From Macrostomum hystrix (Eukaryota > Platyhelminthes > Macrostomidae), in the NCBI GenBank assembly GCA_950097015.1, contig CATNEN010000001.1, positions 26,006,001-26,070,000 on the forward strand: a stretch of DNA of 64,000 nucleotides, written 5' to 3'. Under the pieces are notes generated by a model, which saw only the letters and a program-made list of their open reading frames with translations, was not told the origin of the DNA and ran no database searches. Below, in pieces: positions 37,624 to 47,374 of the stretch. The first letter of the stretch is position 1. Every line of letters starts with the position of its first letter. A program made the translations under genes and the position numbers.

Positions 37624-37929
37624 TGTGAAACAGCCGCTCCACTGAAGGTGACAAGCCGACGTTTGCGTTAGTGCGCACATAACTTTACTTAAAATTATAT
37701 ATTCGTGTGCGACACAGAGGCATTGTTTTTGGACTTCTTATTCTAAATTACGGGCAATCGAAACTAAAGCAGAAAGGTCTGCTTTCGTGAGTGAGTACGA
37801 AGTAATATTCTGTGTGATCCAATCCGAAATTCTGCACACCAGTCTCGTTAGTGTATCGCAGTAACTAATTCTTGCAGATGACGCATTTGCAAGCAATGAT
37901 GAAAAAGTTGTTGCCGTGTAACCAGGATT

Positions 37930-37935
37930 AATAAA
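37930..37935 (+). terminator. Polyadenylation signal for WSC gene 2
   Basis: AATAAA about 300 bp after the stop codon, followed by a T-rich stretch. A plausible 3' end. Confidence 0.5.
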
Positions 37936-38334
37936 GCTGTCCTGTTATTCTGCTCCTGACCCTGGTTTCCTTTTCCCTTTTCTCCATTATTAATCGGTAA
38001 AAACTGAAAGCCCGGAACATGAGTTTGAGTTATCTAAGCTACAGGCTTCAGGTTCTGTGTCTTGCAGTCGTCAATGCATATTCTATGCTTTTAGCTACAT
38101 TTTAGCATTTTTGGCCCATTAGGAAACCGCATTTCCCATCAACTGACAACTATATGCTTCTAAAACCTTTTACTTTCGATATTACGGCACTCAGATTTCT
38201 GGCACAATTTCTATGGCATTCTTTTTGGGTAGAAACAGAAGTAACTGCTGTTGAATGGTCCTTGTCGTGCGCTTTGGTATTTGCAAACGAGACGAAAACC
38301 TTTGGATAGCCTAGTCGTAGATCCGCTTATCGCA
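37936..38334. other. Unique spacer, no gene seen
   Basis: Single-copy sequence between WSC gene 2 and the following minisatellite. Confidence 0.5.
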
Positions 38335-39095
38335 ATAATGCTGCTGGCGCATGAAGCTAATGCTACTGCTGCTGGCGCATGAAGCTAATGCTACTGCTGC
38401 TGGCGCATTAGCTAATGCTACTGCTGCTGGCGCATGAAGCTAATGCTACTGCTGCTGGCGCATTAGCTAATGCTACTGCTGCTGGCGCATGAAGCTAATG
38501 CTACTGCTGCTGGCGCATTAGCTAATGCTACTGCTGCTGGCGCATTAGCTAATGCTACTGCTGCTGGCGCATGAAGCTAATGCTACTGCTGCTGGCGCAT
38601 TAGCTAATGCTACTGCTGCTGGCGCATTAGCTAATGCTACTGCTGCTGGCGCATGAAGCTAATGCTACTGCTGCTGGCGCATTAGCTAATGCTACTGCTG
38701 CTGGCGCATGAAGCTAATGCTACTGCTGCTGGCGCATTAGCTAATGCTACTGCTGCTGGCGCATGAAGCTAATGCTACTGCTGCTGGCGCATTAGCTAAT
38801 GCTACTGCTGCTGGCGCATGAAGCTAATGCTACTGCTGCTGGCGCATTAGCTAATGCTACTGCTGCTGGCGCATAAGCTAATGCTACTGCTGCTGGCGCA
38901 TTAGCTAATGCTACTGCTGCTGGCGCATTAGCTAATGCTACTGCTGCTGGCGCATTAGCTAATGCTACTGCTGCTGGCGCAATAGCTAATGCTACTGCTG
39001 GCGCATGAAGCTAATGCTACTGCTGGCGCATGAAGCTAATGCTACTGCTGGCGCATGAAGCTAATGCTACTGCTGGCGCATGAAGCCAATGCTAC
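38335..39095. repeat. Minisatellite, 27/28-bp unit, about 27 copies
   Basis: The unit contains GCTAATGCTACTGCTGCTGG followed by CGCATTA or CGCATGAA. The two lengths alternate in an irregular but repeated order. The last units lose one GCT. Confidence 0.95.
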
Positions 39096-39379
39096 CGTAA
39101 AGATATCACTTTGTGTGGCCCCGTAAAAGTAGTGTCAGGTAATTGTTTGCTTTAGCTGGAATAGGAAAAAGTGAACTGTCCATGAAAGTTTTTCCATCTA
39201 ATATTATTATTGATGTTATTATTAATATTATTTTAATTATCTTATTAAGCTATTATGAGTAGTAATTTGCTAAAAACATTTGAAGATTTAAACTTGCCGA
39301 TTTTAATTGGAACTGAAAATTGTAAGGTAATTAATTTGTAGCAGTGGTGCAGGACTCACGCCTCACTATTGAGAATGCC

Positions 39380-39472
39380 AGGGTTTTTGTCAGAGTGAAA
39401 CAACTCGTTCGTCTACTAACAGTAGCATGCAAAGAATGGCTTTGACGAAGCCTCATCTAATGGATATATTTA
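39380..39472 (+). promoter_or_regulatory. Conserved upstream block of WSC pseudogene 3
   Basis: Counterpart of 36,380-36,475. It ends with ATATATTTA (about 39,464-39,472), a TATA-like element about 20 bp before the start of the homologous 5' region at 39,491. Confidence 0.4.
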
Positions 39473-39555
39473 GGCATTCCTGAAATTAAAGGTGGAACTG
39501 CTCAGCTGTGCATTTGCTTTGCTCTTTGTCACTGACTCAGAAGGTATCCAGACTC

Positions 39556-40288
39556 ATGCAAGCCAAGTATCGTACTCTTCTGCTGACTGCAGTCTGCCTC
39601 TGCGCTCTTCTCGTCAGCGCGACTGTCAGACAGGCTGAAGTCTCGTACATCGGCTGCTTCCAAGACACCTCTGAGAGGGGACATGGGTGATGGACTCTCT
39701 GCAGTCAGCAGTGTGGGTGTCATCAACATCACCAATAGGAGGTGGATCGATGGCACAGCGATGTCGGCTGACGTTTACATCGGCCTCTGCTCACTAGGCG
39801 GGTTCCCCTACATGGGGCTACAAAGCCACAAAGCCTGCTAATACAACAAAGACTACGGACGCTATGGAGCTGCCCCTGAGACCGACTGCAACAGGGTCTG
39901 CAGAGGAAACCCGCGGCAGATCTGCGGAGGCGAATGGCGGAACTCGGTGTTCGCCCTGACCTACCCCAGTGAGTTGCCTCAGTGCCTCAGCTGTGACAGC
40001 ATCAAGCTCATTGAGAATATACAAACTGAGTCATTGACATTGTTTTCAGAGAAACACATTTTCACTCTGAGAGCTCGGCCCACTGAGACAGTCGTTGCTG
40101 CGCAGCACACATTCTGGACTGTTTCCGGTGTGCTAAAAATGGAGTGCCTGGCTCAGTGCGAGGCCAAGACTGCCGACTGTCAGGCTGTGATCTTCTCAGG
40201 CCAGCAGCAGCTGTGCCACCTGCTCAGGTTCGCGTACCCGCCTGCCAGTCTGAACAGCTCAGCTGGAGACTGCTACCTGCGTGGCTGA
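39556..40288 (+). pseudogene. WSC + PAN-like pseudogene (WSC gene 3)
   Basis: Close paralogue of WSC gene 2, with the same signal peptide, the same 81-bp phase-1 intron (39969-40049) and the same YLRG C-terminus. Two lesions break it. An extra G in the GAGAGGGG run at about 39,675 shifts the frame just after the first WSC cysteine. The codons for Tyr-Cys in the ACYC motif read TAA-TAC at about 39,839, a stop. It retains its intron, so it arose by DNA duplication and not retrocopying. The downstream exon stays open, which suggests recent decay. Either lesion could be an assembly error, but two together make a pseudogene likely. Confidence 0.88.
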
Positions 40289-42257
40289 TCCCATACGTTT
40301 GGAAAGCATAGAAACTCATGCCGAAAATCATGTGACACTTCTGTTTGCCAGAGGCGCTAATCTACAAAAGAAAGTTTTCAGTAAAGCCTCACGATCTCAC
40401 CCTGAATCTTGAAAGAAAATCCCTATATTTAATATAGGAAATGTCAATAAGATTTTGAGTTATTTTTCGGGGAATTTCTTTATGAGACAATTTTTAATAC
40501 CTTTTTACTTTTTTATTCACTTGTTTTTTCAAGTATTTTGTTTGTCACACGCCACAGGTTTAAAGATTCATATCTCACTCACTAGCGGTCTGTTTACTGT
40601 CTGTCTTGTCTATTATTTACGCATGTCTCTAGCAGCACTGAATTGCTCTCGTTTTCTGCGTTGAGTGCAGTGTCAACAGCGCAGGATGATTTTCCCCTGT
40701 CTCAGATAGTCTATTTGAATTCCTGTCATCGCCAATCCTTCGATTCTTTCCTCCATGGCTACAACCACTTGTAAGAATCTACAATTTCTTGACCAGATAG
40801 GAAACAGCTTTCCGATTCAAACTCTGAAAGCAACTCTGCTAATAGTTTTTACAGTTTCTCTCGCAAACTCAAGCATTGTGATTTGCTGCATCAGTACGTT
40901 TGCTTTGTTTTGTTCAGAAATGGATGCAAGCAACAGTGCCTTCATCACTTCTTGTTGTTGTTTATAACTTTTTTGTACCAGCCATTGTTGCTTGTGACAA
41001 AAGTCGCTCATAAAAGGAAGCAACTCATAGAAAGACGAGGGAAATAATTTTCATGCTTATCTGCCAATTTTTATACTGAAATTCTTATCAATCAACCACA
41101 ATGGCTTCGAGAATAGAATGCAAGCATTCCAACAATGAGTGATGGACTAGTTGAGCGCTACAGCACATTTTTGGCACATCCGTCATGTGATATTCTGTTT
41201 GCAGAGCACATTATCATGTTTCCCGTCTCGATCTGCAAAAGCCGATTCAAAGTCGAGCTGAGCGGTTTCATTATGTTTCTGGTTTGATTTGAAATAAATT
41301 TTGCCGGAAAAAAGTTACTCGGAAATGATCGGAGCAACTCACAGCGTTTGCAAACTGCCTCAAAGACAACACGTCACTAAGAAACCGGAATCGTGGAAAT
41401 CGTGGTCAGAGTTCGTCATGATTTGCTGACAAATCAATTTACAGCACAGAGCTTGTCATTTGTGGCATTTCTGCCGCAACAGCTTTGGAGCACATTTTCT
41501 TAAAAACCATTTAATTATTTTCAACTAGACCGCCAACTTACTGTTAGCAAATCTTGAAGCTTTCTAAATTTTGCGAAAGAAAAAAATACTGCAATGACAA
41601 TAAAAGACAAAATCGTTTCAAACAACATTTTTTAACGTTTTTTCTACTTTTTTCTTTTCGATACGTTTAGATACACACTTAGTATACCTTTTAGTACTTT
41701 ACTTCATACTCGTACGAGCGTAAATGCGACTGTGAATTTAATTACAGATTTTAATTGCTTCATGTGTGTGCTTTCCTTGGTTCGACAGTTGTGGCTCATT
41801 TCGATCTGCTTTGACGCATGCGTATGTAGGCCATTTTATTTGTCAGCTGTTTTACACACAGACTACTTGGATTAAACTACAGTGAAGTAGTAACTGTGTA
41901 CGTGGTTGCTTCGTTTTCGGTTCCGATTGAAATGAACACCTGAAATCAACTCCTAAAACAAACGGTAGGGTTGCTGCCATCTTGGTCAGAAGGGTCTCAT
42001 TGTCTCATAAGACTACTGTCGCCTTAGACCTAATTAAAGAATAAATAACACCTGAAACTCGAGACCTGGAGGAAACTCTAAACCAAAAGAGTCCTTCCTA
42101 ATACCTAAATCTACTTAGCTCTGATATAGTTCTCACTGTTTTCCCGATGGAAAATTGTATCCAAGTTATTATAAGAGAGTTTTTCGATACTCAGCGATTG
42201 CAGACGGTGCTGCGCGGGTCGGCGGAGGGGTCTGGTTTTTGGGCTTGCAGGCGTCTC
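40289..42257. other. Unique spacer, no gene seen
   Basis: About 2 kb of single-copy, AT-rich sequence. A YY1-like GCCATCTTG occurs near 41,977. Short frames show no domain. Confidence 0.45.
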
Positions 42258-42398
42258 GTATTTATAGCCGTTTTGGACCCCTCCATCCTGCCGGCGCACG
42301 CTATTGGTCGGGGCGCTATGGCGCCTTCACATTGGCTGCAACGATTTTAGCAGTCGGAAAAACCGTGGAAATACCGACTAGCAGTTTTTATATATACT
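42258..42398. promoter_or_regulatory. Candidate divergent promoter
   Basis: Reading outward on the minus strand: CCAAT boxes at 42,335-42,331 and 42,307-42,303, then CTATAAATAC at 42,267-42,258. Reading outward on the plus strand: the same two boxes as ATTGG, then TTTTTATATATACT at about 42,386-42,398. The segment is GC-rich, with an inverted repeat GGCGC-TATG-GCGCC at 42,312-42,325. The layout resembles divergent TATA/CCAAT promoters such as those of histone pairs, but no histone or other coding start was found on either side. Confidence 0.4.
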
Positions 42399-42650
42399 CT
42401 GACTATTTAGCTTACGATAAAAATATCTCAGCACTCCAACTTACTAGCTAATTAAATAACGGAGACTAATCCAGACCATACACTAGTCAAGGAGTTGGAG
42501 CTATATGCTAAGCCTAGTAACTAGCGACTCACTGCAAAAAATTGGCCTTAGCTTCGCTGCAGCTTTTCTCCTATAACAGAGCTCTCCGTTACGTACTTCG
42601 CTCAAGGCTGTTGTGGTTTCCCCTATCATATTGAATTATTATTATGATAT

Positions 42651-42895
42651 GGGGGTTGCAGTCATGTGGTTAGAGAATCGGACTCACGACGTGAAGGTCC
42701 ATGGTTCGATCTGATGGAACAGTTTGTTCTTTAGCAAGACACTTAACTCTGCATGGCTTCAGGTCACCCTGCTACCAGCATCAGCAGGGGTAATTGAGGA
42801 TGGGCTTTGCGTTCCCCGAGTCCATGGACTGAAGAACCGCGCACAGCCTTCAGATAAGACTAGGCTGTCCATTTGTTGCAGCTGTAATAAATTAT
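42651..42895 (+). mobile_element. tRNA-derived SINE, family A, copy 1
   Basis: The tRNA-like head has an A-box-like GTGGTTAGAGAATCGG and a B-box GGTTCGATCT. It is followed by TTAGCAAGACACTTAACTC, TACCAGCA, GGGGTAATTGAGGATGGGCT and CCATGGACTGAAGAACCG. The same series occurs inverted at 62,765-62,515, which proves a dispersed family. The GCAAGACACTTAA block is of the kind seen in several invertebrate tRNA-SINEs. The 3' limit is approximate. Confidence 0.8.
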
Positions 42896-43019
42896 AACCT
42901 GCTTTATTTTTTATTCTGTAGTATGCATTAGACGCGCAGCCAGCGCTCCATTTCGCTGACTCCTGAGCACACACGCACACAGATACTGTACGTAGGTATT
43001 CGCTCACAGAGGTGTGTAC

Positions 43020-43223
43020 ATCTGCCCTGACTTTCTCATCGTCAGGCAGTGTACACTCTCACTGTGCCTGGGAGGTTGGCCCTCAATGGCGTAAATTGCA
43101 CGTCAAGCCCCCAAGCCTTCTCTCCGCGGCTGCGCCCCAAATAAATGTGGCCTCGCTGCGGAATCGAACTTAGGGACCTTGGTGCGAGAGGCAAACGCGA
43201 TAACCGCTCTGCCACCGATCCCC
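43020..43223 (-). mobile_element. tRNA-derived SINE, family B, copy 1
   Basis: On the minus strand the head begins GGGGATCGGTGGCAGAGCGG (A-box) and contains AGTTCGATTCC (B-box). The non-tRNA body includes GAGGCCACATTTATTTGGGG. A shorter copy of the same family lies in kinesin intron 2 at 54,227-54,151. It points towards the family A SINE 130 bp away. It is not a functional tRNA gene: the acceptor stem is not closed and the SINE body continues past it. Confidence 0.8.
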
Positions 43224-43383
43224 TTATCGCAATTAGGCATAAGAATCTAAAAATTTTGCAGAAGAGACAGTTGCCAGACTGAAGTATATCTGCAATCATT
43301 GCTCTGAATGCTTTGTTTAAACAGACTAGTTTAATTAATCGAGAGCAAATAGATAGTTATGAGCGTGTCTTTAAACTCTACAA

Positions 43384-43866
43384 CAGGGGTGGGCAAACTT
43401 ATTTGCTGGCGGGCCAAAGAGAGAGCCTAAAAGACGACAGCGGGCCGCATTGACTGTATAAATATGAGATAGGGGAGAGATGAGACACGGGAGAGATGAG
43501 ACACAGGAAAGATGGGACACGAGAGAGATGAGACACGGGAGAGATAATACAGGGAAGAGATTAGACACGGGAGAGATGAGACAGGGAAGAGATTAGACAC
43601 GGGAGAAATTAGACACGGGAGAGATTAGACACGGGAGAGATGAGACAGGGAAGAGATTAGACACGGGAGAAATTAGACACGGGAGAGATTAGACGCGGGA
43701 GAGACTAGACACGGGAGAGATTAGATACGAGAGCGATGAGACACGGGAGATATTAGACACGAGAGAGATGAAACAGGACACTGTAGATGTCAGAAGGTGC
43801 AACGGGCCGGATTTGGGAGCTTCGAGGGCCGCATCTGGCCCGCGGGCCGGAGTTTGCCCACCCCTG
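43384..43866. mobile_element. hAT-type MITE with 8-bp target-site duplication
   Basis: It begins CAGGGGTGGGCAAACT and ends AGTTTGCCCACCCCTG, perfect inverted repeats of 16 bp. Subterminal GGGCCGCAT and GGCCCGCGGGCC are typical of hAT elements. The flanks are an exact 8-bp duplication, CTCTACAA (43,376-43,383 and 43,867-43,874). There is no transposase. Most of the interior (about 43,460-43,795) is a tandem repeat of 16-17 bp (AGACACGGGAGAGATG type). Confidence 0.95.
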
Positions 43867-43874
43867 CTCTACAA

Positions 43875-44426
43875 GTATCACTAATTAAGTCTAAGTATCA
43901 CAAAGTTACCGAGACAGAATGAATAATAAAAATAATAGGACGAAATTGACGCCATGAGTTTCTTGAAACTGGATTGCATAGCTTGTACGAAGTATTTGCC
44001 TTGTGAGTCTATAGCTTTAAACCAGAAAAAAACAAAGCAAAGGTCAAAGTGGCTATTGTCATGATAGATTGTAATTGTGGCCTTGTAAAGCAATTTTGCA
44101 GTAGAAATAACAAGCTTACTTGTATTTTTTACTTCCCGTATTGCTAATTGGCGTACAGGGGTCCTCCGTCAGAGTCGTTGAATATCTCGGCTTTCTGTTG
44201 GAGAAGCTGCTTTTTGACTCTTGTCTCAAAGTGTGCCCAACAAAAAGTTAAACCTGTGTTCTAGAATTTCGTGTGTCTGTGTGTTTTCTATTCAGAGTTA
44301 GTGAAAAAAACTGTTGTCAGAAGAAAAACAATCCAATGTACCTTTACTATTTGGCGCAGGACGTGGTTACTGCAGTACGTGGTTATCGCAGTATAGAATA
44401 GTACCTCTTTACAGAACTTACCCACC
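43875..44426. other. Unique spacer, no gene seen
   Basis: Single-copy DNA between the MITE and WSC gene 4. Nothing supported. Confidence 0.5.
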
Positions 44427-45029
44427 CTAACAAGCAAGACAGCACAGCAAAAAAGAGCCACGCAGGTAGTAGTCTCCAGCTGAGCTGCTCAGACTGGCAG
44501 GCGGGTACGCGAACCTGAGCAGGTGGCACAGCTGCTGCTGGCCTGAGAAGATCACAGCCTGACAGTCGGCAGTCTTGGCCTCGCACTGAGCCAGGCACTC
44601 CATTTTTAGCACACCGGAAACAGTCCAGAATGTGTGCTGCGCAGCAACGACTGTCTCAGTGGGCCGAGCTCTCAGAGTGAAAAAGTGTTTCTCTGAAAAC
44701 AATGTCAACGACTCAGTCTGTAAATTCTCAATGAGCTTGATGCTGTCACAGCTGAGGCACTGAGGCAACTCACTGGGGTAGGTCAGGGCGAACACCGAGT
44801 TCCGCCATTCGCCTCCGCAGATCTGCAGTGGATTTCCCGGGCAGTTGTTGAACGAAGCAACGGATATGCTGAACTCGCCTAGACTGCTGACTGCCGCGAG
44901 CCCGTTTATATCCCTGTCAGAGGTGTCTCGGTAGCAGCCGATGTATGAGACTTCAACCTCTCTGGCTGTCGCGCTAATAAGAAGAGCGCAGAGGCAGACT
45001 GCAGTCAGCAGCCGGTGATGGGGCTTCAT
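44427..45029 (-). CDS. WSC-family gene with gutted WSC domain (WSC gene 4)
   Basis: Exon 1 45029-44774, exon 2 44692-44427, 173 residues. The signal peptide (RLLTAVCLCALLISA), the 81-bp phase-1 intron (44693-44773) and the PAN-like C-terminus closely match gene 2. About 50 residues of the WSC core are missing in frame: after SSLGEFSISVASF the sequence jumps to NNCPGNPLQIC. Only three of eight WSC cysteines remain. The ancestral stop after YYLRG is also changed, adding about ten residues (SFLLCCLAC). The frame is otherwise clean and a TATA promoter is present, so it may be expressed as a PAN-like secreted protein. Equally, it may be an early pseudogene. Confidence 0.75.
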   Translation of the reverse strand: MKPHHRLLTAVCLCALLISATAREVEVSYIGCYRDTSDRDINGLAAVSSLGEFSISVASFNNCPGNPLQICGGEWRNSVFALTYPSELPQCLSCDSIKLIENLQTESLTLFSEKHFFTLRARPTETVVAAQHTFWTVSGVLKMECLAQCEAKTADCQAVIFSGQQQLCHLLRFAYPPASLSSSAGDYYLRGSFLLCCLAC

Positions 45030-45075
45030 GAGTTCTGCACTCCTAGATCAGTGACGCCATGCTAGTGCGGTATCT

Positions 45076-45088
45076 TCTTATATATATC
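45076..45088 (-). promoter_or_regulatory. TATA box of WSC gene 4
   Basis: On the minus strand GGATATATATAAGAAG lies about 50 bp upstream of the ATG at 45,029. That places transcription start near 45,050. Confidence 0.6.
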
Positions 45089-45199
45089 CCTCCGAGAAAG
45101 GCATCCTTTCTCTAACTGCCAAATGTTCATTGTGTGCTACTTTAAGTGACCTAATTGCACCACTTTTTGCCATTAAAGTTAACTGAACTTGCAGGACTT

Positions 45200-45435
45200 G
45201 TAGGTTTAACTGTAGGTGTAACTGTAGGTGTGACAGCTGGTATGACGGGTAGTGTAACAGCTAATGTGACAGCTAGTGTAACAGCTAGTGTGACAGCTAG
45301 TGTGACAGCTAGTGTGACAGCTAGTGTGACAGCTAGTGTGACGCTAATGTGACAGCTAGTGTGACAGCTAGTGTGACAGCTAGTGTGACAGCTAGTGTGA
45401 CAGCTAGTGTGACAGCTAGTGCGACAGCTAGTGAA
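45200..45435. repeat. Minisatellite, 12-bp unit
   Basis: About 19 copies of TGTGACAGCTAG, with one 3-bp shortened unit at about 45,340. Open frames reading Thr-Ala-Ser-Val are artefacts of the 12-bp period. Confidence 0.95.
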
Positions 45436-45439
45436 AAAA

Positions 45440-46324
45440 TGCGCAACTGCAACGTATTAAATCAGATTTTTTCTTTAATATTAAAAGGTACAAGGGCGTC
45501 CCATGCAGGCAGTGTACAAACATATATATTAGGCATTCATAGCAAAGTCTAAATTCAACAAGGCAGCTTTAAGAACAGGCACATAAAACGCATTCTAAGA
45601 AATAAAAACTTTCATTCACTGAAAAGCAGAATAGATTATCCATGTGGACACTACTTAAAGTAGATCAACCTCTGACTGTTTTGTACACAGATTTACAACT
45701 GAACGCTTTAAAGGTGAAATGGCTTTTACTTTGACATCAGCAGTACTTCTCCTGTTTTAGCCAACTAAAATAAAAATTAAAGTATGCAAAAGCGGAACAA
45801 AATCTAAGTAAAAAAGATTCCATTTAGCAAGCGAATCTGCAGTTCATCAGCAGCGAATGAAAATCAGATTTTCTCATAAACGGAAAATGTTAGTTGCCTG
45901 GTGGTTCCGCGATCAATCCAAATACGAACGCTACCCCGGATCTGCTTTTAACAGTGGAAACACCGTATAAAACTGTAAATTTTGATCCAAATGGTGGACC
46001 CTCTCGACAATCGGTCATTCAGTGGCATTGCGTTCTTTACCTTGATTCAAATGAGAAGGTGCTACGGGGAAAACTGTGAAAATTTTCAAGTACTTAGTGT
46101 CGAAATTGTTTAGGAAAACTAGCTGATCAAATTTGACCCTTCACGACACGTTGACATCGAGGTTTGACGTCGCGAAATTTGATGCTCGCAGAATCGAGAG
46201 CAGCAATGAATTTTTTTGCCTTGTGGATACATGAACATTAATCACGCACTGTCAGAGCTAAACCAATAGCAGATACATTATAGTATGAATCGATTGGCCC
46301 TCTAAATTGAGTCTCCTAATGATT
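45440..46324. other. Unique spacer, no gene seen
   Basis: Single-copy DNA. The part next to 46,325 should include the 3' UTR of the CCDC92-like gene, but I see no clear AATAAA on the minus strand. Confidence 0.45.
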
Positions 46325-47371
46325 TCAATGCGTTGACTGGCTGCTGCTGGGCTGCTCGGAGCCGCCACCAGCACCGGAGCTGCCCTCGGCGCCACCGCCG
46401 GTGGCCCCGACTCCGCCAGAATTTCCAAGCAAATCGATGCGCTCAATCACTTCCGTCTCTTTGCGATCGGAAACACGAATGGCACCGCCTTGTTGCTGCT
46501 GCTGCTGCTGGTGATGCAGCTGGTGCTGCTGCTGGGGCAGGCGGGTCCGGCGCACAATCGGAGGCAAGACTGCACCGGAGCCTTTGAAGCCAGCGGTGGC
46601 GCCACCACTCAGAGCCCGAAGATGTGGCGGCGCCGCAGTCGGGATCATCGCCGAGGCATGGAGGACGAGATTTGATGGCAGAGGATTCTGAGGCGGCTGC
46701 TGCTGCTGTTGAAGGCTGCCGCCGCCTTTGGATGGCATCTGAAGCCGGCGGATGAAGATCGGGCCTCCGCTGCTGTTCAACGAGGAGGAGCCGGCATCTG
46801 CTGTCGACGGCGGCGGCGGCGGCGACGGGGAAGCAACGGAGGCGGCCGAGACGGCTGCGGCGGCGGCCGCGGTGGCGGCGGCGTGGAAAGCCCTTAGCTG
46901 GTCCAGCTCCGCCTCGTAGGCCAGGTTGCGCTGCTCAGAGGCGTCGTACTTGGCGGCCAGGGCTTCCACCTTGGCTCGCAGCTCCGTCAGCTCTTTCTCT
47001 CGACTGGTCAAGGCGCGTCGAAGCTCCTCTTCGCGACCGCCGCGGAGCGGCGCCAGCTTTGCGGCCCGGCTGACAGCCGACGTTGCTGCGGCATCTTCGT
47101 GAATGGAAGTCGTTGCTGCTGACGTCGCCGACGTCATTGAGAGTCGAAAGCTTAGCTCTGCGTTTGCAAGTTAAAATAATATTTTTCCCTGAAGCCAAGA
47201 CAATTCATGGGTACGAGTATTTTAGATTGCCGAGAAAGCATTTCGATTACCTGAGCACTTGGTCTGTAAGCGCGACATCTCTTGGTGGAGTCCGCGCAGA
47301 GTTTCGGCATGCTGCTCCTGCAGATAGAGGAGGCTGCTTTCTAAGCTTCTGATCCGACTCTCCGCCTCCAT
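46325..47371 (-). CDS. CCDC92-like coiled-coil protein, two coding exons
   Basis: Coding exon 1 47371-47251, intron 47250-47158 (93 bp, GTAATC...CGCAG, phase 1), exon 2 47157-46325; 317 residues. The N-terminus reads LYLQEQHAETLRGLHQEMSR then LQTKCSELSFRLS, closely resembling the CCDC92 N-terminal domain. A heptad-rich coiled coil follows (about residues 70-135, REEELRRAL...YEAELDQLRAF). The long C-terminal half is low-complexity (Ala, Pro, Gln, Gly runs) but keeps LPPIVRRTRLP, recalling the PPI motif in vertebrate CCDC92. Length is similar to the human protein (about 330). CCDC92 is associated with centrioles and cilia, so a role there is inferred by family. A splice acceptor (CATTTCAG) sits three bases before the ATG, so a 5' UTR exon or a trans-spliced leader must precede it. 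Confidence 0.82.
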
Positions 47372-47374
47372 AAG

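Noticed and set aside
42036-42100. Histone-type 3' stem-loop near GGACTCTTTTGGTTTAGAG downstream of the divergent promoter
   Set aside because: The stem is imperfect, the loop has the wrong size and no histone coding sequence lies between it and the promoter.
43130-43223. A functional tRNA gene on the minus strand
   Set aside because: A- and B-boxes are present, but the acceptor stem does not close and the sequence continues into a SINE body that is shared with 54,151-54,227.
46333-46897. Plus-strand frames rich in Arg/Gly opposite the CCDC92-like gene
   Set aside because: They are the antisense shadow of a GC-rich low-complexity exon. The minus-strand frame has the family motif and splice-consistent phase.
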